Shown: positions 22,744 to 35,692 of the stretch, one piece after another
Numbering within the stretch: the first letter of the stretch is position 1
Layout of the letters: the number at the start of each line of letters is the position of its first letter
From: Piscicola geometra
Lineage: Eukaryota; Annelida; Clitellata; Hirudinida; Piscicolidae
Length of the DNA: 64,000 nt
Reading direction: 5' to 3'
Assembly (NCBI GenBank): GCA_943735955.1
Contig: OX030955.1
Coordinates: forward strand, 4,242,835 to 4,306,834
Program-made: the position numbers and the translations under genes
Notes under the pieces: generated by a model
What the model saw: only the letters and a program-made list of their open reading frames with translations
The model's database searches: none
What the model was told of the DNA's origin: nothing

Positions 22744-24601
22744 TTATTCAATGATGTGCTTGGCGATAAAGTCCTTGAAGTAGGAGATTCTAGCGTACAC
22801 TGAAGGATGGTTGGTACTGCAGGTGCCTCCAATATACATGCCCCAAGAAGTCACTCCAGCCAAGATCCTGTTGCCCTTGTACATGCAAGTCATTGGACCA
22901 CCATTGTCTTCCTGAAAGATGTTGTTTGGTTGAATACGTTTTCTAATAAATTTTTTAAAAAAAGCTCAGTTTACAAATATTAATTGCTGTTTAATGCTTT
23001 TTTTTATTAAATTGCTTGAAGGAAAAAAAGTCAGAACAAAAATATAAAATTTTGACTAACAATGCAAGCTCCGTAGATGGGCTCAAAGGCGCATATGTGG
23101 CCTGGGTAAATTTTGATAGATGGAACCATGTTTTGAGCGCATTCTTGGTTCGAAATAATTTTCATTTGAACATTCTGTAGCACGGTCGCTTGCCAATCAG
23201 AGTGGGCTGTGGGAGATCACAAGTTTATAAAGTAAAAAAGTAAGCTTTTAAAAGTAACTCGTTAAAATATTCAAATTTTAATAAATTATTAAATTAATTT
23301 ACTTCTTCCCCATCCACTGAGGTGACAACGTTCTCCAGCGAAGGTAAGGTTATGGTCGTCGTTCCAGTAGATTGGCTGAATGGTGGGAGTGAACTTGACA
23401 GGCTTCTCGAAGGTCAGAATAGCGAAGTCATCAGAGAACGTTCCTGGGCCAGTGTTGTATTTGGGGTGCTGTAGGACCGAAAATAAAAATTATTTATAAA
23501 AGTTTATTTTCTTTAAATTTTTACATGTTTGTATACAATTTTTAGATTTCAAAACACGAAAATAACATTTTTCGACAATAAACCATATAAAACATGGTGA
23601 ATCGAATGCTCACCCTGACAAGTTTGCTGATGTTTACTATTTGAGTACCCTCCTGAACCAAAGTGCTGTGTTGACCAGCAATTACTCTATAATCTCTGGC
23701 TTCACTGTTGGAGTTGAATAAAAGAATTCTTCAAATTTATATATAATTAATGATTAAACTTCTCGTTGTTGTAAAATAGTTTTCATTTAAAATGACTAAA
23801 AAAATATTTTTTTTAAAGTTAGAAATTATGATCAATAATCGTTGTTAAAGTTTATATCGAAATATTCAAATCTTAATTGAAAGATGAAGCTCCAAAAAGT
23901 TTAGAGACCTGTACGGAAACTTAATTTATTGACTATTTCATATCTATCTATAGACATCTATGAATCTATCTTTGTTGTATGAACAAGCATACTAACTTTG
24001 AGGCGGGTTTGAAATGAGATGAGCTCGAGGTGAACCGGACGAAAATGAGATGGAATTGATTCAGTGGGGAGGGAACGAAGACAGTTGAAAATTATGTCCC
24101 GTACAGGCCTCTAGTTCGAGCAGATGAAGTCACTAATAACCTTCCTACACAGTGTGCAGCCGTGAAGGCTTGGTGCTTGCTGATGAGAACAGCACCGCAA
24201 ATGAATCTGAAACCTGCACTTGATCTTTGCTGCAGCATCAGCTGGTGAGGAAACTCACCTACCTGAAGTCAAGGATTGTTGGGTCTGAGCTGGCCGTTTT
24301 AAAACATTGATTGTGTTTAAACGCTAAATGAGTATTAAATATATAAGAAAATCATCCCGGCATTCTCTCCATTCATGATAAATGGGTCTGTATTGAGCGA
24401 TGGCTCCTCCAGAGGGATGGCTGTGGGGATTGTGAACTTTCTAGAATATTCTTAAAGTTGCCATTCAGTTATGAAAATTCATATTTCGATAAAAAATTGA
24501 TAGATTTAAGAATGATTTTTATCTTTAGAGAGTATGAATGTTAAGGCACCATTGCTGAGCTGGAGGAGGACAGCGAGGAAGACGATGCAAAAGGACTTCA
24601 T
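22744..24601 (-). CDS. Secreted serine protease homolog B (Ser replaced by Asn; splice donor lost)
   Basis: Exons on the minus strand: 24550-24601, 24356-24420, 24141-24262, 23614-23704, 23303-23468, 23061-23206 and 22744-22911 (269 residues). The signal peptide is that of A, and the S1 domain starts IMNGENAG. The catalytic His76 (TAAHC) and Asp124 (SDDFAIL) are present, but the serine motif reads EDNGGP, so the nucleophile Ser is Asn217. Residues expected at the specificity pocket are small (YGAC), as in chymotrypsin or elastase types. The exon 2 donor is AT instead of GT (24354-24355), while the twin at 49181-49182 keeps GT, so this copy may not splice properly. The exon 3 donor is shifted by one codon relative to A and C without changing phase. 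Confidence 0.82.
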
Positions 24602-24635
24602 CTTGAGAGTTCTGAGCTTACTGCTCGACGTTGCA

Positions 24636-24858
24636 ACCTTCTTTTATACACCTTATCATACCTCTTCACTTCAACAAAGATAAAACTTCGAATTGTTCTC
24701 TGATAACTTTATCTGATTAGCTTCGCTTTATCTGATTTTTCAGCTGAATACTTTTTCATATGAAACAATATCAAACCTATATCAATATAAATTCTAATTG
24801 TGCTCTGATATATTATCTGATTAGCTCCTTTTTATCTGAGTTAAATAAGATAGATTGA
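24636..24858 (-). promoter_or_regulatory. Protease B promoter with TATA box and GATA cluster
   Basis: A minus-strand TATAAAA lies at 24642-24648, about 41 bases upstream of the ATG. About eight WGATAR sites follow to 24855 (including TGATAA near 24701 and repeated TTATCTGA). Sequence and spacing match base 1-245. Confidence 0.7.
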
Positions 24859-24973
24859 TTGATGGCCATTATGAGAAAATATTTTTGTTCTATGGCATAT
24901 TAAAAAAACTCATAACCCCCTCCTCCCTCCAAATTTGTGACATGTTAGTTTTATAATAAAAATAATTTTCGTT

Positions 24974-25638
24974 TTTGTATAGCGCCCGGGCACGCAACTG
25001 AAGCGCTCTCGTTACGTCAGTGTTTCCCAACCTTTTTCAGTGTTGGCCTCCCTAAAAAAGTCCTAATGGTAACTTGGCCTCCCCAAATCCCGTCGTCAAT
25101 AATTGAGAAAAAAAATCTATTTGTTAAAACAATTTTTATTCAGAAAGATTTAATTAAAATTAGCATTGTTCATAATAATAAGGTTTATGTTAAGTTTTTT
25201 AAATTATAAAATGTTATTAATAATAATAATTGCCGTTTTTGTATGCAATAAAGAAATAAAAATAATTATTGTAGTAATGTTATTAAAAGCAAAGCAAAGA
25301 GTAGCATGGAGTAATTATTATGAGTGATAAGCTAAGTTAAAATAATGAGTTTTCAGTTTGGCTTTGAAAGTCAAAAATTGGTTGATGTTGCGAAGTGCAG
25401 GTGGAAGGGCATTCCAAGTTGTTGGAGCTCCGTGACGGAATGCTCTTTTTGAGATGTTGTTTGTAGTGGATTCTTGGTTGAGGAGAAGAGTTAAACACAA
25501 ACGCAGTTGTTTGTTTGATGTTTTGTTGGTTATGAGTTTGCTGAAATATGAAGGTGTTTAAGCTTGTAGAATTTTGAATGTAGTGATAGCTTTTTTGAAG
25601 AATATTCGAAAATCTATAGGAAGCCAGGAAGTTTTATA
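24974..25638 (-). mobile_element. LINE family a 3' end (unit 2 copy)
   Basis: Same element and site as 361-1025, with the same hAT fragment inside its 3' UTR. I noticed no difference from the unit 1 copy. Confidence 0.7.
25019..25241. mobile_element. hAT-Charlie-like fragment (unit 2 copy)
   Basis: Starts CAGTGTTTCCCAACC. Identical in place to the fragment at 406. Confidence 0.55.
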
Positions 25639-25873
25639 AGATTATCATTTATAATTATTCTTTATAATATGATCTCTATGTTCTGTTTGATGTATATCTA
25701 CTGTTTTGTGAGATGAAGGCCTGATGGCGATCCAGAGAAAATATTTTGCTATTATGGCATAGCGGAAAACCCTTACCCCACCCCCCGCCACCAAAAAAAC
25801 TTTTCGATTTTCGAAAAATTGCGAAAGTCTTCGAATTTACTCAGTCTCAGCCCCTCCTGGTCGCGCCAATGAG

Positions 25874-26838
25874 ATGTTTGTGATTCTGGACGAGCCTTCA
25901 TCTGGCCTGGACCCAGAGGCGCGCAGGCAGTTGTGGTCGATGCTGAAGGAGCAGAAGAAGGGTCGCACGATGATCCTCTCGACGCACTACATGGACGAGG
26001 CCGACTACCTGGGAGACCGCATCGCCATCATGGCAGACGGAAAACTCCATTGCTGCGGCAGTTACATGTTCCTCAAGAGGAAATACGGTTCGTTTCCTTC
26101 CAGTATGAAGTTCTAGGTTCTAAATGAGGAATCGGAAGTTGGTTTTTAATTTCAAAATTGTTGTTGAAACCATCACAGGCGTGGGATACCACATGACGCT
26201 GGTGAAGACGAGAGACTGTGATCCCAACAAGCTGGACGCCACCATCCGAAGTTTCATTCCCAGTGCTAAGCTGGAAAGCAATGCCGGAGCAGAGATGAGT
26301 TACGTCCTGCCGAAAGAAGATTCTTCCGTATTTGCAAACCTGTTCGGAGTCTTCGAGAATAATGCCTCAGAGCTCGGTGTCGCATCGTTTGGAGCCTCAG
26401 TCACCACCATCGAGGAAGTCTTCATCAAGTTAGCTCTCATCTGCATCTGCATCTATGTGCTACATCGTTGCAAGCCCGCTTGAATAATAGGCTAAGGGTT
26501 ATCAACAATGCTGCTATTCATTTGAGGAAGCCTCTTTATCATTAATGTAGTTCTAAATGGTCATTAATTGACTTTTTTAGAGTCAAGGAGGAAAGTGAGT
26601 CTGAGGCAGCTTTGTTGTTGGAACAGAAGTTCAGCGGCCAGGATTTGACAGCGGAAAACAATCACGGAGAAAATGACCAGGCTCAAATAGGTCGTTTCAG
26701 TCTGTTGAAATACTCATAATCAACTGAATAAAATGCAATTATTGGTTTTCCTCTTCTAGTGTCAGCCGACTACACGAAAGACCCCAGGCGCAAAAAAGGC
26801 TTGTTGCTGAGGCTGCATCAGCTGCATTGGATGCCTCA
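25874..26838 (+). pseudogene. Truncated ABCA transporter relic (unit 2 copy)
   Basis: Exons 25874-26087, 26179-26428, 26581-26690 and 26760 to about 26828 correspond to the relic at 1261. The same deletion junction follows the fourth exon, so the deletion is older than the 24.6 kb duplication. It contains the NBD1 end and linker only. Confidence 0.9.
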
Positions 26839-27538
26839 ATTAAGTAGCTTAGTCTCTAACATCCACACCCACAAGCACGATAGGTCAAATGTGAAAGTGT
26901 CGCTTGTTTAGCATATAAAAGTAATCTTCAAATTAGGTTGTTTTGAGAATAAAAGTTTATTTATTTCACAGATTTGATGAGTTTAATTGAAAATTTAAGT
27001 TTAATCGATTAACGTCAACGGCTTTAAGTAATAGCCTTAATTTGAATTTAACTCATAATACTAGTAATAACTTATAATATTAGTCTTTTTTAATCTATTT
27101 TAATTAAATTGTATTTCAATCAAGTGCTGGTATATAAAATAATATTTGGAAAATAAAAATAATAAGCTATCAGTTGTAAAAGATATCAAATCCCTTAGAC
27201 TCACATAGAGGAGTCAATTAAGATGCTTGCACTTCACTTAGGGGCTGATCTTTGCTGCAAATGACTGCTTCCACATACCACCACCTTTTAATCCTTCACG
27301 CGCGTGTCATATCATTTCCTCCGCCTGACAACCTCTCAAAAAAGTATGATGAAACTCCCTTTTTGAAAGTGCATTTATTGAATTATTATTGAAATAACAT
27401 TTAAAATAATAAAGCTAAAAACTAAGAAAAATCAAATGTACTTTGCAATGTACTTCAAACATTTTAAAGATTCCTGTTTTTTTAATAAAGTTTTATTCAA
27501 GAAATTAACATCTGAAGGTTGAAGCAAAAGGAGTCAAA

Positions 27539-28316
27539 TAGAGACTGGCCGAAATTCGGTTCGGTTTCGGCGCCGAAATTGCCAATTTTCTTAGTTTCGG
27601 CAATTTTTCGGTTTCGGCCGAATCTAATTTTACAATTTCGGCAATTTTACGGTTTCGGCCGAAAATAATTTTGTAATTTTGGCTCAATTTCGGTTTTGGC
27701 CGAAATGGATCTCATATTTACCGAAAAACCGAAATTTTATTTATTTATGTAGTTTATCTGTTATTGTCAATAGTAAGTGTTTGTATATCCTCAATCGAAC
27801 TCGAATTATTAAGTTTGGGTTAGATTCTCATCTCTATTAGATATCTTTTAGATATCGTGGTTAATTGATTTATTGGTGACATAAGACTAATTGTTCGAAT
27901 AACATATACAAGCATGTGGAATTCTAGATATCCCTTCTTTGAAAAACACTATATATAAGTCGAAAGAACGAGAAGATTTGGCTTCGATTAATTAATTCAA
28001 AAATAAATTGTGAAAATGTCGTTGAATCCTATTAGGAAGTTTTTTTTACGAAATGTCAGTCTGACCAAAGCCAAGCCTGTCAACAACAACAAATTTTTGT
28101 TGTTGAAAAACATTTTCTTTTTTGGCTTAAAATATAGGCTTGTTTGGATTTACTTATTAAACTGGCATTGTCATCGTTAAATACTATTTTTTCATTTTTA
28201 ATAAAAGTTTGAAAAAATTTCGGTTTCGGCTTCGGTTTCGGCCGAAAATCTGATTACAATTTCGGTTTAATTTCGGTTTCGGCCGAAATAAAAATATCTG
28301 TTTCAGTCGGTCTCTA
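27539..28316. mobile_element. Non-autonomous hAT element with TTTCGGCCGAAA repeats (unit 2 copy)
   Basis: Target duplications lie at 27531-27538 and 28317-28324. It differs from the unit 1 copy by at least two bases (28050 and 28072 areas). Inherited by duplication, not a separate insertion. Confidence 0.88.
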
Positions 28317-28981
28317 GAGCCAAAGATGTGAGTGTTTATTCTGCTAGTTCAGAATATTCAAAACGAACTCTGATATAAAATCACAAACTGATTCAAAATA
28401 CACACACTAATTAATCTTTTCAAATTTCTTTTAAACCATTTCCATTTGCTAATTTAAGCAGTTTTATACCAAGATTCGTGTTAAGTTGATTGTCTTCAAG
28501 AACGATAAATTGCTTTCTTAGCCACTTTTTTCCAGCACGAGAAATATTTTTTAAATTTTCTTTAACAAGTTTTTATATGAAGCTTTACTGTAACAGTCAG
28601 CAGCTCCGCTTCATCCTCGTACATTTTTCAGTGTTAATTGCTTCCAAAAAGAATGGGAACATGTCATATCGTTTTCACCCCATTTCGATGATCTCCTTCA
28701 CTTTATCTATCTAATCGAATCTAAATATTTTGATATCACTGAAAAGAAACATAGTTTTTAAAATTTATAACATAAAAATAATTTATTTCAGATTTACATA
28801 ATCAGTGAATTGTTTCGACATAGCGAATGTCAGGGGCGCAACCAGCAAAAAATGCTGAAGGAAGCTCAAATTTCGTAAAAAGAATTCAATTGTTTTATGA
28901 TTCCTTACTGCATCACCTTGTTTACCCAGGCCATCCCCTTGTTCAGTCATCAAATGATAATCTCATAAAACTTCACATGCT

Positions 28982-29945
28982 TCTTATAGATTTTCGAATA
29001 TCCTTCAAAAGAGCCTTCTGCACGTCGCTCCAACAACTTTGAATGCCCTTCCACCTGCACGTCTCTACATCAACCAATTTTCGAATTTCAAAGCTAAACT
29101 GAAAACTCATTATTTTAAATTAGCTTTACACTCATAATAATTACTCCACGCTACTCTTTGCTTTCCTTTTTATAACATTTTTATAACATTTCTTTATTGC
29201 ATTACGACGTAGCATGAGCGCTTCACATCAGTGTTATTTTCGTTTCATAAAATAATTATAGTTTTTATTTCAGTTTCGTTTTGGAATTAATTATAGTTTT
29301 TATTTTCGTTTTCATTTTGAAATAATTAAGGTTTTCATTTTTGTTTTCGTTTTGAAAATAATTATAGTTTTTATTTTAGTTTCAGTTTTGAAAATAATTA
29401 TAGTTTTTATTTTCATTATAGTTTTTTTTATATCTAAAAAAATTTATTGATCATAAAATGAAATGGTAAAATAGAACATTATATTAACAACAAATGATTT
29501 TTAAAAATTAACAGTCAATTGAAATATTATAAAAATTGATTACGTAAATTATTGATTGTTAACAAATTTGAAATATAACAACAAATCTATGATTAAAATG
29601 AATGATAATTTAATTGACAAAGCGAAACGGCAATAAAATAAAATTTTATAAATGGCGCTACTTTCATAAAGCCCAAAGATAATGTTTATAACAAACATAT
29701 ATTTTTTATAAAAGTTATTCATTTGCATATTATGGCATATCATAAAAATTTATTTAATTTTCGTTTTGGAAATAATTATAGTTTTTATTTTTGTTTTCGT
29801 TTTGAAAATAATTATAGTTTTTATTTTCGTTTTCGTGGAATGATTATTCAGAATTATCGTTTTCGTTTTCGTTACGAAAATAACACTGCTTCACATGCGT
29901 GCCCAGGTGCTATACAGAAACGACAATTATTATTATTATTATTAG
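28982..29945 (+). mobile_element. LINE family a 3' end split by hAT (unit 2 copy)
   Basis: Corresponds to 4369-5332 with the same nested hAT element. Confidence 0.65.
29229..29888. mobile_element. Nested non-autonomous hAT element (unit 2 copy)
   Basis: CTTCACAT duplications lie at 29221-29228 and 29889-29896, with the same 15-bp CAGTGTTATTTTCGT terminal repeats as at 4616. Confidence 0.92.
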
Positions 29946-30140
29946 AATTATATCACACTTCTCACTCATGTTGCGTTTTCGCAACATTTTTCCTCATTAA
30001 AACTTATGAGATAATTGTTTTTAATTTTGTTTAAGATATTATTATAACCATATTATGCAAGTCTAAATGTAAATTTCACGGTAAAACATTTTTTCTGGTA
30101 GCAGCGTTAAATGGGCTAAATCAAAACTACCAATAAAATA

Positions 30141-30319
30141 ATTTGTATTTATAATGCGCTAAGGCACGCAACTGAGGCGCCAATCACACGACATACGTCG
30201 TAAAACACCGCATCATATACACTAGGTATATGATAGCTCACGGTTGGCTCAACAGGGATTGGAGCTGGCGACCTTTAAGTTGCAGGTCCAATGACTTACC
30301 ATCTAAGCCAACCCGCTTG
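30141..30319 (-). mobile_element. tRNA-derived SINE (unit 2 copy)
   Basis: The tRNA-like head is at 30242-30313 on the minus strand and the tail towards 30141. Same as 5528-5706. Confidence 0.66.
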
Positions 30320-30523
30320 CAAAATCATAACTAATAAAGAGTTTATTAATCATATAAAAAAAACTACAAACTAAGTTGCATAGTATTCTTAGGGTTACGT
30401 AAAAAAGTAAAAAAAATAAGTTTGATATGAGATCCTAAACAGTCCATACTTTTAAAAAATATTTAGTTTTGATCAGTTTGTGAAAATCTTTTCACCATTT
30501 CATTCACCTGAAGAATGCACTTC

Positions 30524-30853
30524 TTAGTTGTCTTGGTAGCAGATATTCTCTAACAAACTTTGTAAACGACAAGCAGACATGGAGTTCCTAAAATGAATTT
30601 TAATAAGATGAGGTTTTAAAAATGCTTTTTCTGCATCTGATGGCGTGACTGGCAGAGTATGAAGACATCGAGCATATAGTGCAACTCGGGCTGAAGGCTT
30701 GTGGCACAAAAGAGTTCTTCCAGTTCGATACATGCAATGAGATCAGACTGATCCGCACGTAAACTTGTTGATGTGATTTTGAGCTGTCTTTGCACAGTTT
30801 CAGCATCCTTTCCATGAAGATTGCAGATTTCCGAAAAGCTCAGAAGTTATTTT
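30524..30853 (-). pseudogene. hAT transposase C-terminal relic (unit 2 copy)
   Basis: Encodes the same LPVTPSDAEKAF dimerisation-domain remnant as 5911-6240, with the same frameshift. Confidence 0.6.
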
Positions 30854-31603
30854 GCTCTTCTGCGTTGTTCTATATACCCTGTGTCATGGCGGAAAGAATG
30901 TAAATATGATAATTGTAGTGATATAAAAGTTTAATTAAGGTCTAATGATGCTCTGTTTATACCCAAAATGTGTGACATGTTTGTGTTATTATAGTGGCAT
31001 CTTTATGGTCTGTGTTGATGTTTATCTACTGTTTCGTGAGATGAAGGCCTGATGGCCATCCAGAGAAAATATTTTGCTCTTATGGCATGTCAAAATCCCA
31101 TTACCCGCCCCACCCCACCAAAAATAAACTCATCGATTATCAAAAAATTTCGAGACCCATTCGAATTTGCCTAGGGGAGGCTTGAACCCACCCTCAGCCG
31201 GCCACTGGTTGCGCCACTGCTTAAGGTAAGTCTGTAGTCGAAGCTGGATTTACCACTTCACAAGTCTGAGTTGCTAATAGTGGTGCGCCAGGAATCAATT
31301 GGACACATCTATTTGATCAGTCTCAAAAGCTCTGTAGAATATATTTTGCCACTTATAATACATTTAGAAAGGATACTTTTATTTTAAAAGATATTCATAC
31401 GCTTTTATTGGTTATAGTATTGTTAGTGACAGACGTTGAAGTTTGAAGTACTTTGAATTCCGATTTCAAATATTTATTAATCAAAAAACTAGACAAATTA
31501 ATTTTTTTATAAATATCTTTCAATTAAAATACTATTTAGGAACTATAAGTTTTTAAAATCATAATTATCACAATTCGTTCTATTTTAAGAATTATAGGAT
31601 TTG

Positions 31604-34230
31604 TTAATCAATGATGTGTTTGGCGATGAAGTCCTTGAAGTAGGAGACTCTGGTGTACCCTGAAGGATAATTGGTATTGCAGGTGTCTCCAGAAACTGTG
31701 CACCAAGAAGCAAATCCAGCCAAGACCCTGTGTCCCTTGTAAATGCAAGTCATTGGACTACCAGTGTCTCCCTGAAAGATGTTGTTTGGTTGGATAAATT
31801 TATTCACTTGAAGTAAATGAAAAGTTATAAACTACATTTTATAATGAAAAGACATCTTGTAAAAATAATTATTTTTATATTTGCTGTTCAATGCTTTTTT
31901 TTAATAAATTGCTTGAAGGAAAAAAAGTCAGGATACAAATCTAAAATTTAAGACTAACACCGCTAAATCCATAGTTGGGCTCAAGGGCGCATATGTGGCC
32001 TGGGTAAATATCGGCATCTGTCTTTTCAGCGCATTCTTGGTTCGAAATAATTTTTATATAAACTTTCTGTAGCACGGTTGATTGCTCAGCAGAGTGGGCT
32101 GCGAGAGATTATAAGTTGATGAAGTATAAACAAATCTCAACAAATTAACTTGAACTTAACACGTTAAATTATTAGAAAATTAATGAAATATTAAATAATT
32201 TTACTTGTTCCCCATCCACTGAGGTGACAACGTTCTCCAGCAAAGGTAAGGTTTGGGTCGTCATTCCAGTGGATTGGCTGAATGGTGGAAGTGAACTTGA
32301 CAGGCTTCTCGAAGGTCAGAATAGCGATATCATTAGAGTAAGTTGCTTGGCCATTGTTGTATTTGGGATGCTGTGAAATAGAAAGTAATAAAAAAATTAA
32401 AGATTATTTTTTCTTAAATTTTAATTTTTAAAATTTAATTTAATTATTTTAAAATATCGAAAAGACATCTCTCGACGATAAGCCATATAAAACTCGGTGA
32501 ATAGAAGGCCTACCATGACATATTTGCTGATGTTGACTATTTGAGTATCTTTCTGAACCAGAGTGCTGTGTTGACCAGCAATTACTCTGAAAGCACTGGC
32601 AGGACTGTTGTAGATATAAAAAGAGTCTTTAAAGGAGGAAATAATTAATTATCAAACATCTCGTAATTATGAATTAGTTTTAAATTAATATAACTAAAAT
32701 TTCACATTTGGTATAAATAAATTGAAATTTTGAGCGATCATATTTAGGAAAGTTTATATCGAACTCTTATAATCTTAGTTTTGAGAAGATTAATTTACTA
32801 ACAATCTTTCTACACAATCTACGGTCGTGAAGGCTTGGCGCTTGTTGATGAGAACAGCACTACAAACGAATATGTAAGAGCTTCTTCTTTTTCTCTGCAG
32901 CATCAGCTGGTGAGGAAACTCGCCGATCTGAAGTTAAGGATTGTTTGTTCTAAGTGCGTTCAAACGTTAAATGAGTATTTAATAAATGAGGAGGTAGCCG
33001 ATTAAAATCTTTACCTTAGCATCCACTCCATGAATGATGAATGGGTCTGTATTGAGCGATGGCTCCTCCAGAGGGGTGGCTGTGGGGATTGTGAACGCTC
33101 TATAATATTCTTAAAGTCGCTATTCAGTTATGAACATTTATATCTCATTTGATCTTTGGTTAGCAGCTACCATCTTGGCAGCCGCTTTAACCGTCTAAAG
33201 ATTTTCTTAAATAGTTTTTCTTCTTATCCAATAATTTAGTTTTTTTAAACTTCAAATAATAATAATAATACTTTATATCTTTTCTTGTTTTTTGGTTTTT
33301 AAATTTATCTTGCTCTCGGGATTAAAATCTTTAACCAATAACTGTCTAACGGACTACAATAAAAACTTATTTTAAAAGGAAGAAGTGCCAAGGCCTCAAA
33401 TTGAGCACCAATGCACAGCTTTCAAGCACCCACTGGCTACCTACTTCACAAGGCAAATGAGCTCTGCAGATGAAAGACAGACTGTCAAAACGAATCTTCC
33501 ACACATGACTGTGTTTATTTCTATCATCTATTGAAAACTGGTCTAGCTTAATGTCTTTAAAATTGAATCCACTAAAATTTGAACTTATATTTTTTGATAA
33601 AAATGGTAAACTAACTAAGGATCAATGCAATTTTTCCTCTCATACTATTGTTTCATCTAATTATAGTCGTAGCTTAGGATTTATTTCTGACTCAAAACTA
33701 ACCTCATCAAACCAAATTCTATTTGTTACTAAATCTTGCTATTTTCATCTCAGACGTATTAGACAATTATTACCTTACTTAGATGACCCTTCTTTAAAGA
33801 TGTTAGTTTCTGCACTTTTTCTATCTCGAATTGACTATTGTAATTCACTCTATTATAATTTACCTGAAGGTACTTTAAAACCATTTTAATTATGCAGCTA
33901 GAATCGTTAGCCGTACTCCTATTTATCATCACATTATGCAGTTCCATATATTTGGAACTCATTACCTCCTTATTTAACTACTTCTAATTCATTATTTACT
34001 TTTCGCAAGGATCTGAAGACGTATCTGTTTAACAAATTCATTCTTTACGAGCGCTCTTGATTTTGAGGAAAGAGCGCTATAGAAATTGATTTGATTGAGT
34101 GATTAACTGATTGATTGATTTGAAAATTAACAGATTTCATAATTATTTTATCTTTAGAGAGTATGAATGTTAAAGCACCATTGCTGAGCTGGAGGAGGAC
34201 AGCGAGGAAGACGATGCAAAAGGACTTCAT
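31604..34230 (-). CDS. Secreted serine protease homolog A (unit 2 copy)
   Basis: Exons 34179-34230, 33015-33079, 32803-32927, 32514-32604, 32205-32370, 31959-32098 and 31604-31771 give an intact 268-residue frame. It has the same substitutions as the first A copy: His to Asp (TTVDC), Ser to Thr (GDTGSP), catalytic Asp kept. One amino-acid difference noticed is at the mature N-terminus, IIHGVDAK here against IIHGVEAK. Intron 1 carries the same LINE end (33153-34117). It is divergently arranged with the ABCA copy at 35879. Confidence 0.87.
33153..34117 (+). mobile_element. LINE family b copy in intron 1 (unit 2 copy)
   Basis: Same insertion as 8540-9504. A G-to-C change turns one Trp codon of the RT relic into Cys (near 33628), and the GATT tail differs by one base. 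Confidence 0.8.
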
Positions 34231-34267
34231 CTTGAGAGTTCTGAGCTTACTGCTCGACGTTGCAACC

Positions 34268-34493
34268 TTTTTTTATACACCTTATCAAACCTCTTCACTT
34301 CAACACAGATAAAAATTCGAATTGTTCTCAGATATCATTATCTGATTAGCTTCGCTTTATCTGAATTTTCAGCTGAATACTTTTTCATATGAAACAATAT
34401 CAAACCTATATCAATATAAATTCTAATTTTTCTCTGATATATTATCTGATTAGCTCAATTTTATCTGAATTAAATAAGATAGATTGATTGAAT
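34268..34493 (-). promoter_or_regulatory. Protease A promoter (unit 2 copy)
   Basis: TATAAAA at 34270-34276 on the minus strand, with the same seven-site GATA cluster as at 9655-9880. Confidence 0.68.
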
Positions 34494-34958
34494 AATGGGT
34501 GCAGTTCATTTATAAATGTTTACACTTTTCTTTTAATCAGATTCTCGACCTTTGAATTGCATTGTTCTTTAGAGAAACACAATATAAAATTATCGTGGCG
34601 ACTTCGTGGCGTAAACCAGGACGAGCTTCAATCTTTGGTTAGCAGCTGCCATCTTCACAGCCGCTTAAACCATCCGATAAATTTACAGAATAAACCGTTT
34701 TGGGTATACTATTTAAAAATGTTGAAATCCTATGTTAAAAGGTTTAATGGTGCTCTGTTTTTCTCAAGAATTTGTGATATGTTAGTGGTATTTTAGTGGC
34801 ATCTCCATGTTCTATATTGATATATAAAATGTTTTGTGAGACAAAGGCCTGATGGCCATTATGAGAAAAATTTTTAGTTCTATGGCATATTAAAAAAACT
34901 CATTACCCCCCCCCCCCCCCTCCCTCCAAATTTGTGACATGTTAGTTTTATGATAACA

Positions 34959-35409
34959 ATAATTGTCGTTTTTGTATAGCGCCCAGGCACGCAACTGAAG
35001 CGCTCTCGTTACGTCGTAATGCAATAAAAAAATAAAAATAATTATAATAGTAGTGTTATGAAAAGGAAAGCAAAGAGTCGCATGGAGTAATTTTTATGAG
35101 TGATAAGCTGAGTTAAAATACTGATTTTTTAGTTTGGCTTTGAAAGTCGAAAATTGGTTGATGTTGCGAAGTGCAGGTGGAAGGGCATTCCAAGTTGTTG
35201 GAGCTGCGTGACGAAATGCTCTTTTTAAGGTGTTGTTTGTAGTGGATTCTTGGTTGTGAAGAAGAGATGAAGATGAACGCAGTTGTTTGTTTGATGTTTT
35301 ATTGGTTATGAGTTTGCTGAAATATGAAGGTGTTGAAGCTTGTAGAATTTTGAAAGTAGTGATGGCTATTTTGAAGGATATTCGAAAATCTATAGGAAGC
35401 CAGGGAAGT
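34959..35409 (-). mobile_element. LINE family a 3' end (unit 2 copy, no hAT)
   Basis: Corresponds to 10345-10795. The C homopolymer just upstream of it is one base longer than in unit 1, which accounts for the one-base offset change. Confidence 0.7.
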
Positions 35410-35433
35410 TTTATAAGATTATCATTTATAATT

Positions 35434-35692
35434 ATTCTTTATAATGGCATCTCTATGTTCTGTGTTGATGTATATCTACTGTTTCGTGAGATGAAGGCCT
35501 GATGGCCATCCAGAGAAAATATTTTGCTAATATGGCATATCGGAAAACCCTTACCCCACCCCCCCCCCCACAAAAAAAACTCTTCGATTGTCGAAAAATT
35601 ACTCAGTCTCCCTCAGCCTTCCCTCAGCCCTCCCTCAGCCCCCCTCAGCCCCCTCTCATCCCCCTTCAGCCCCCCCTGGTCACGCCACTGGC
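35434..35692. repeat. Dispersed repeat R copy (unit 2)
   Basis: Corresponds to 10820-11080, with a shorter C homopolymer. Confidence 0.5.

Larger units (their letters stand above)
1..24613. repeat. Higher-order tandem unit 1 (two ABCA/protease cassettes)
   Basis: The sequence at base 1 recurs at 24614 and 49441. This unit holds, in order, a truncated ABCA copy (+), protease A (-), a LINE-split ABCA copy (+) and protease B (-). Unit 2 matches it at a near-constant offset of 24612-24614 up to about 20.9 kb. It then differs clearly from about 21.0 to 22.4 kb and matches again to the end. The two cassettes within the unit are older, diverged paralogs of each other, so the unit is a dimer. An assembly artefact or mis-joined haplotypes could mimic it. 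Confidence 0.93.
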
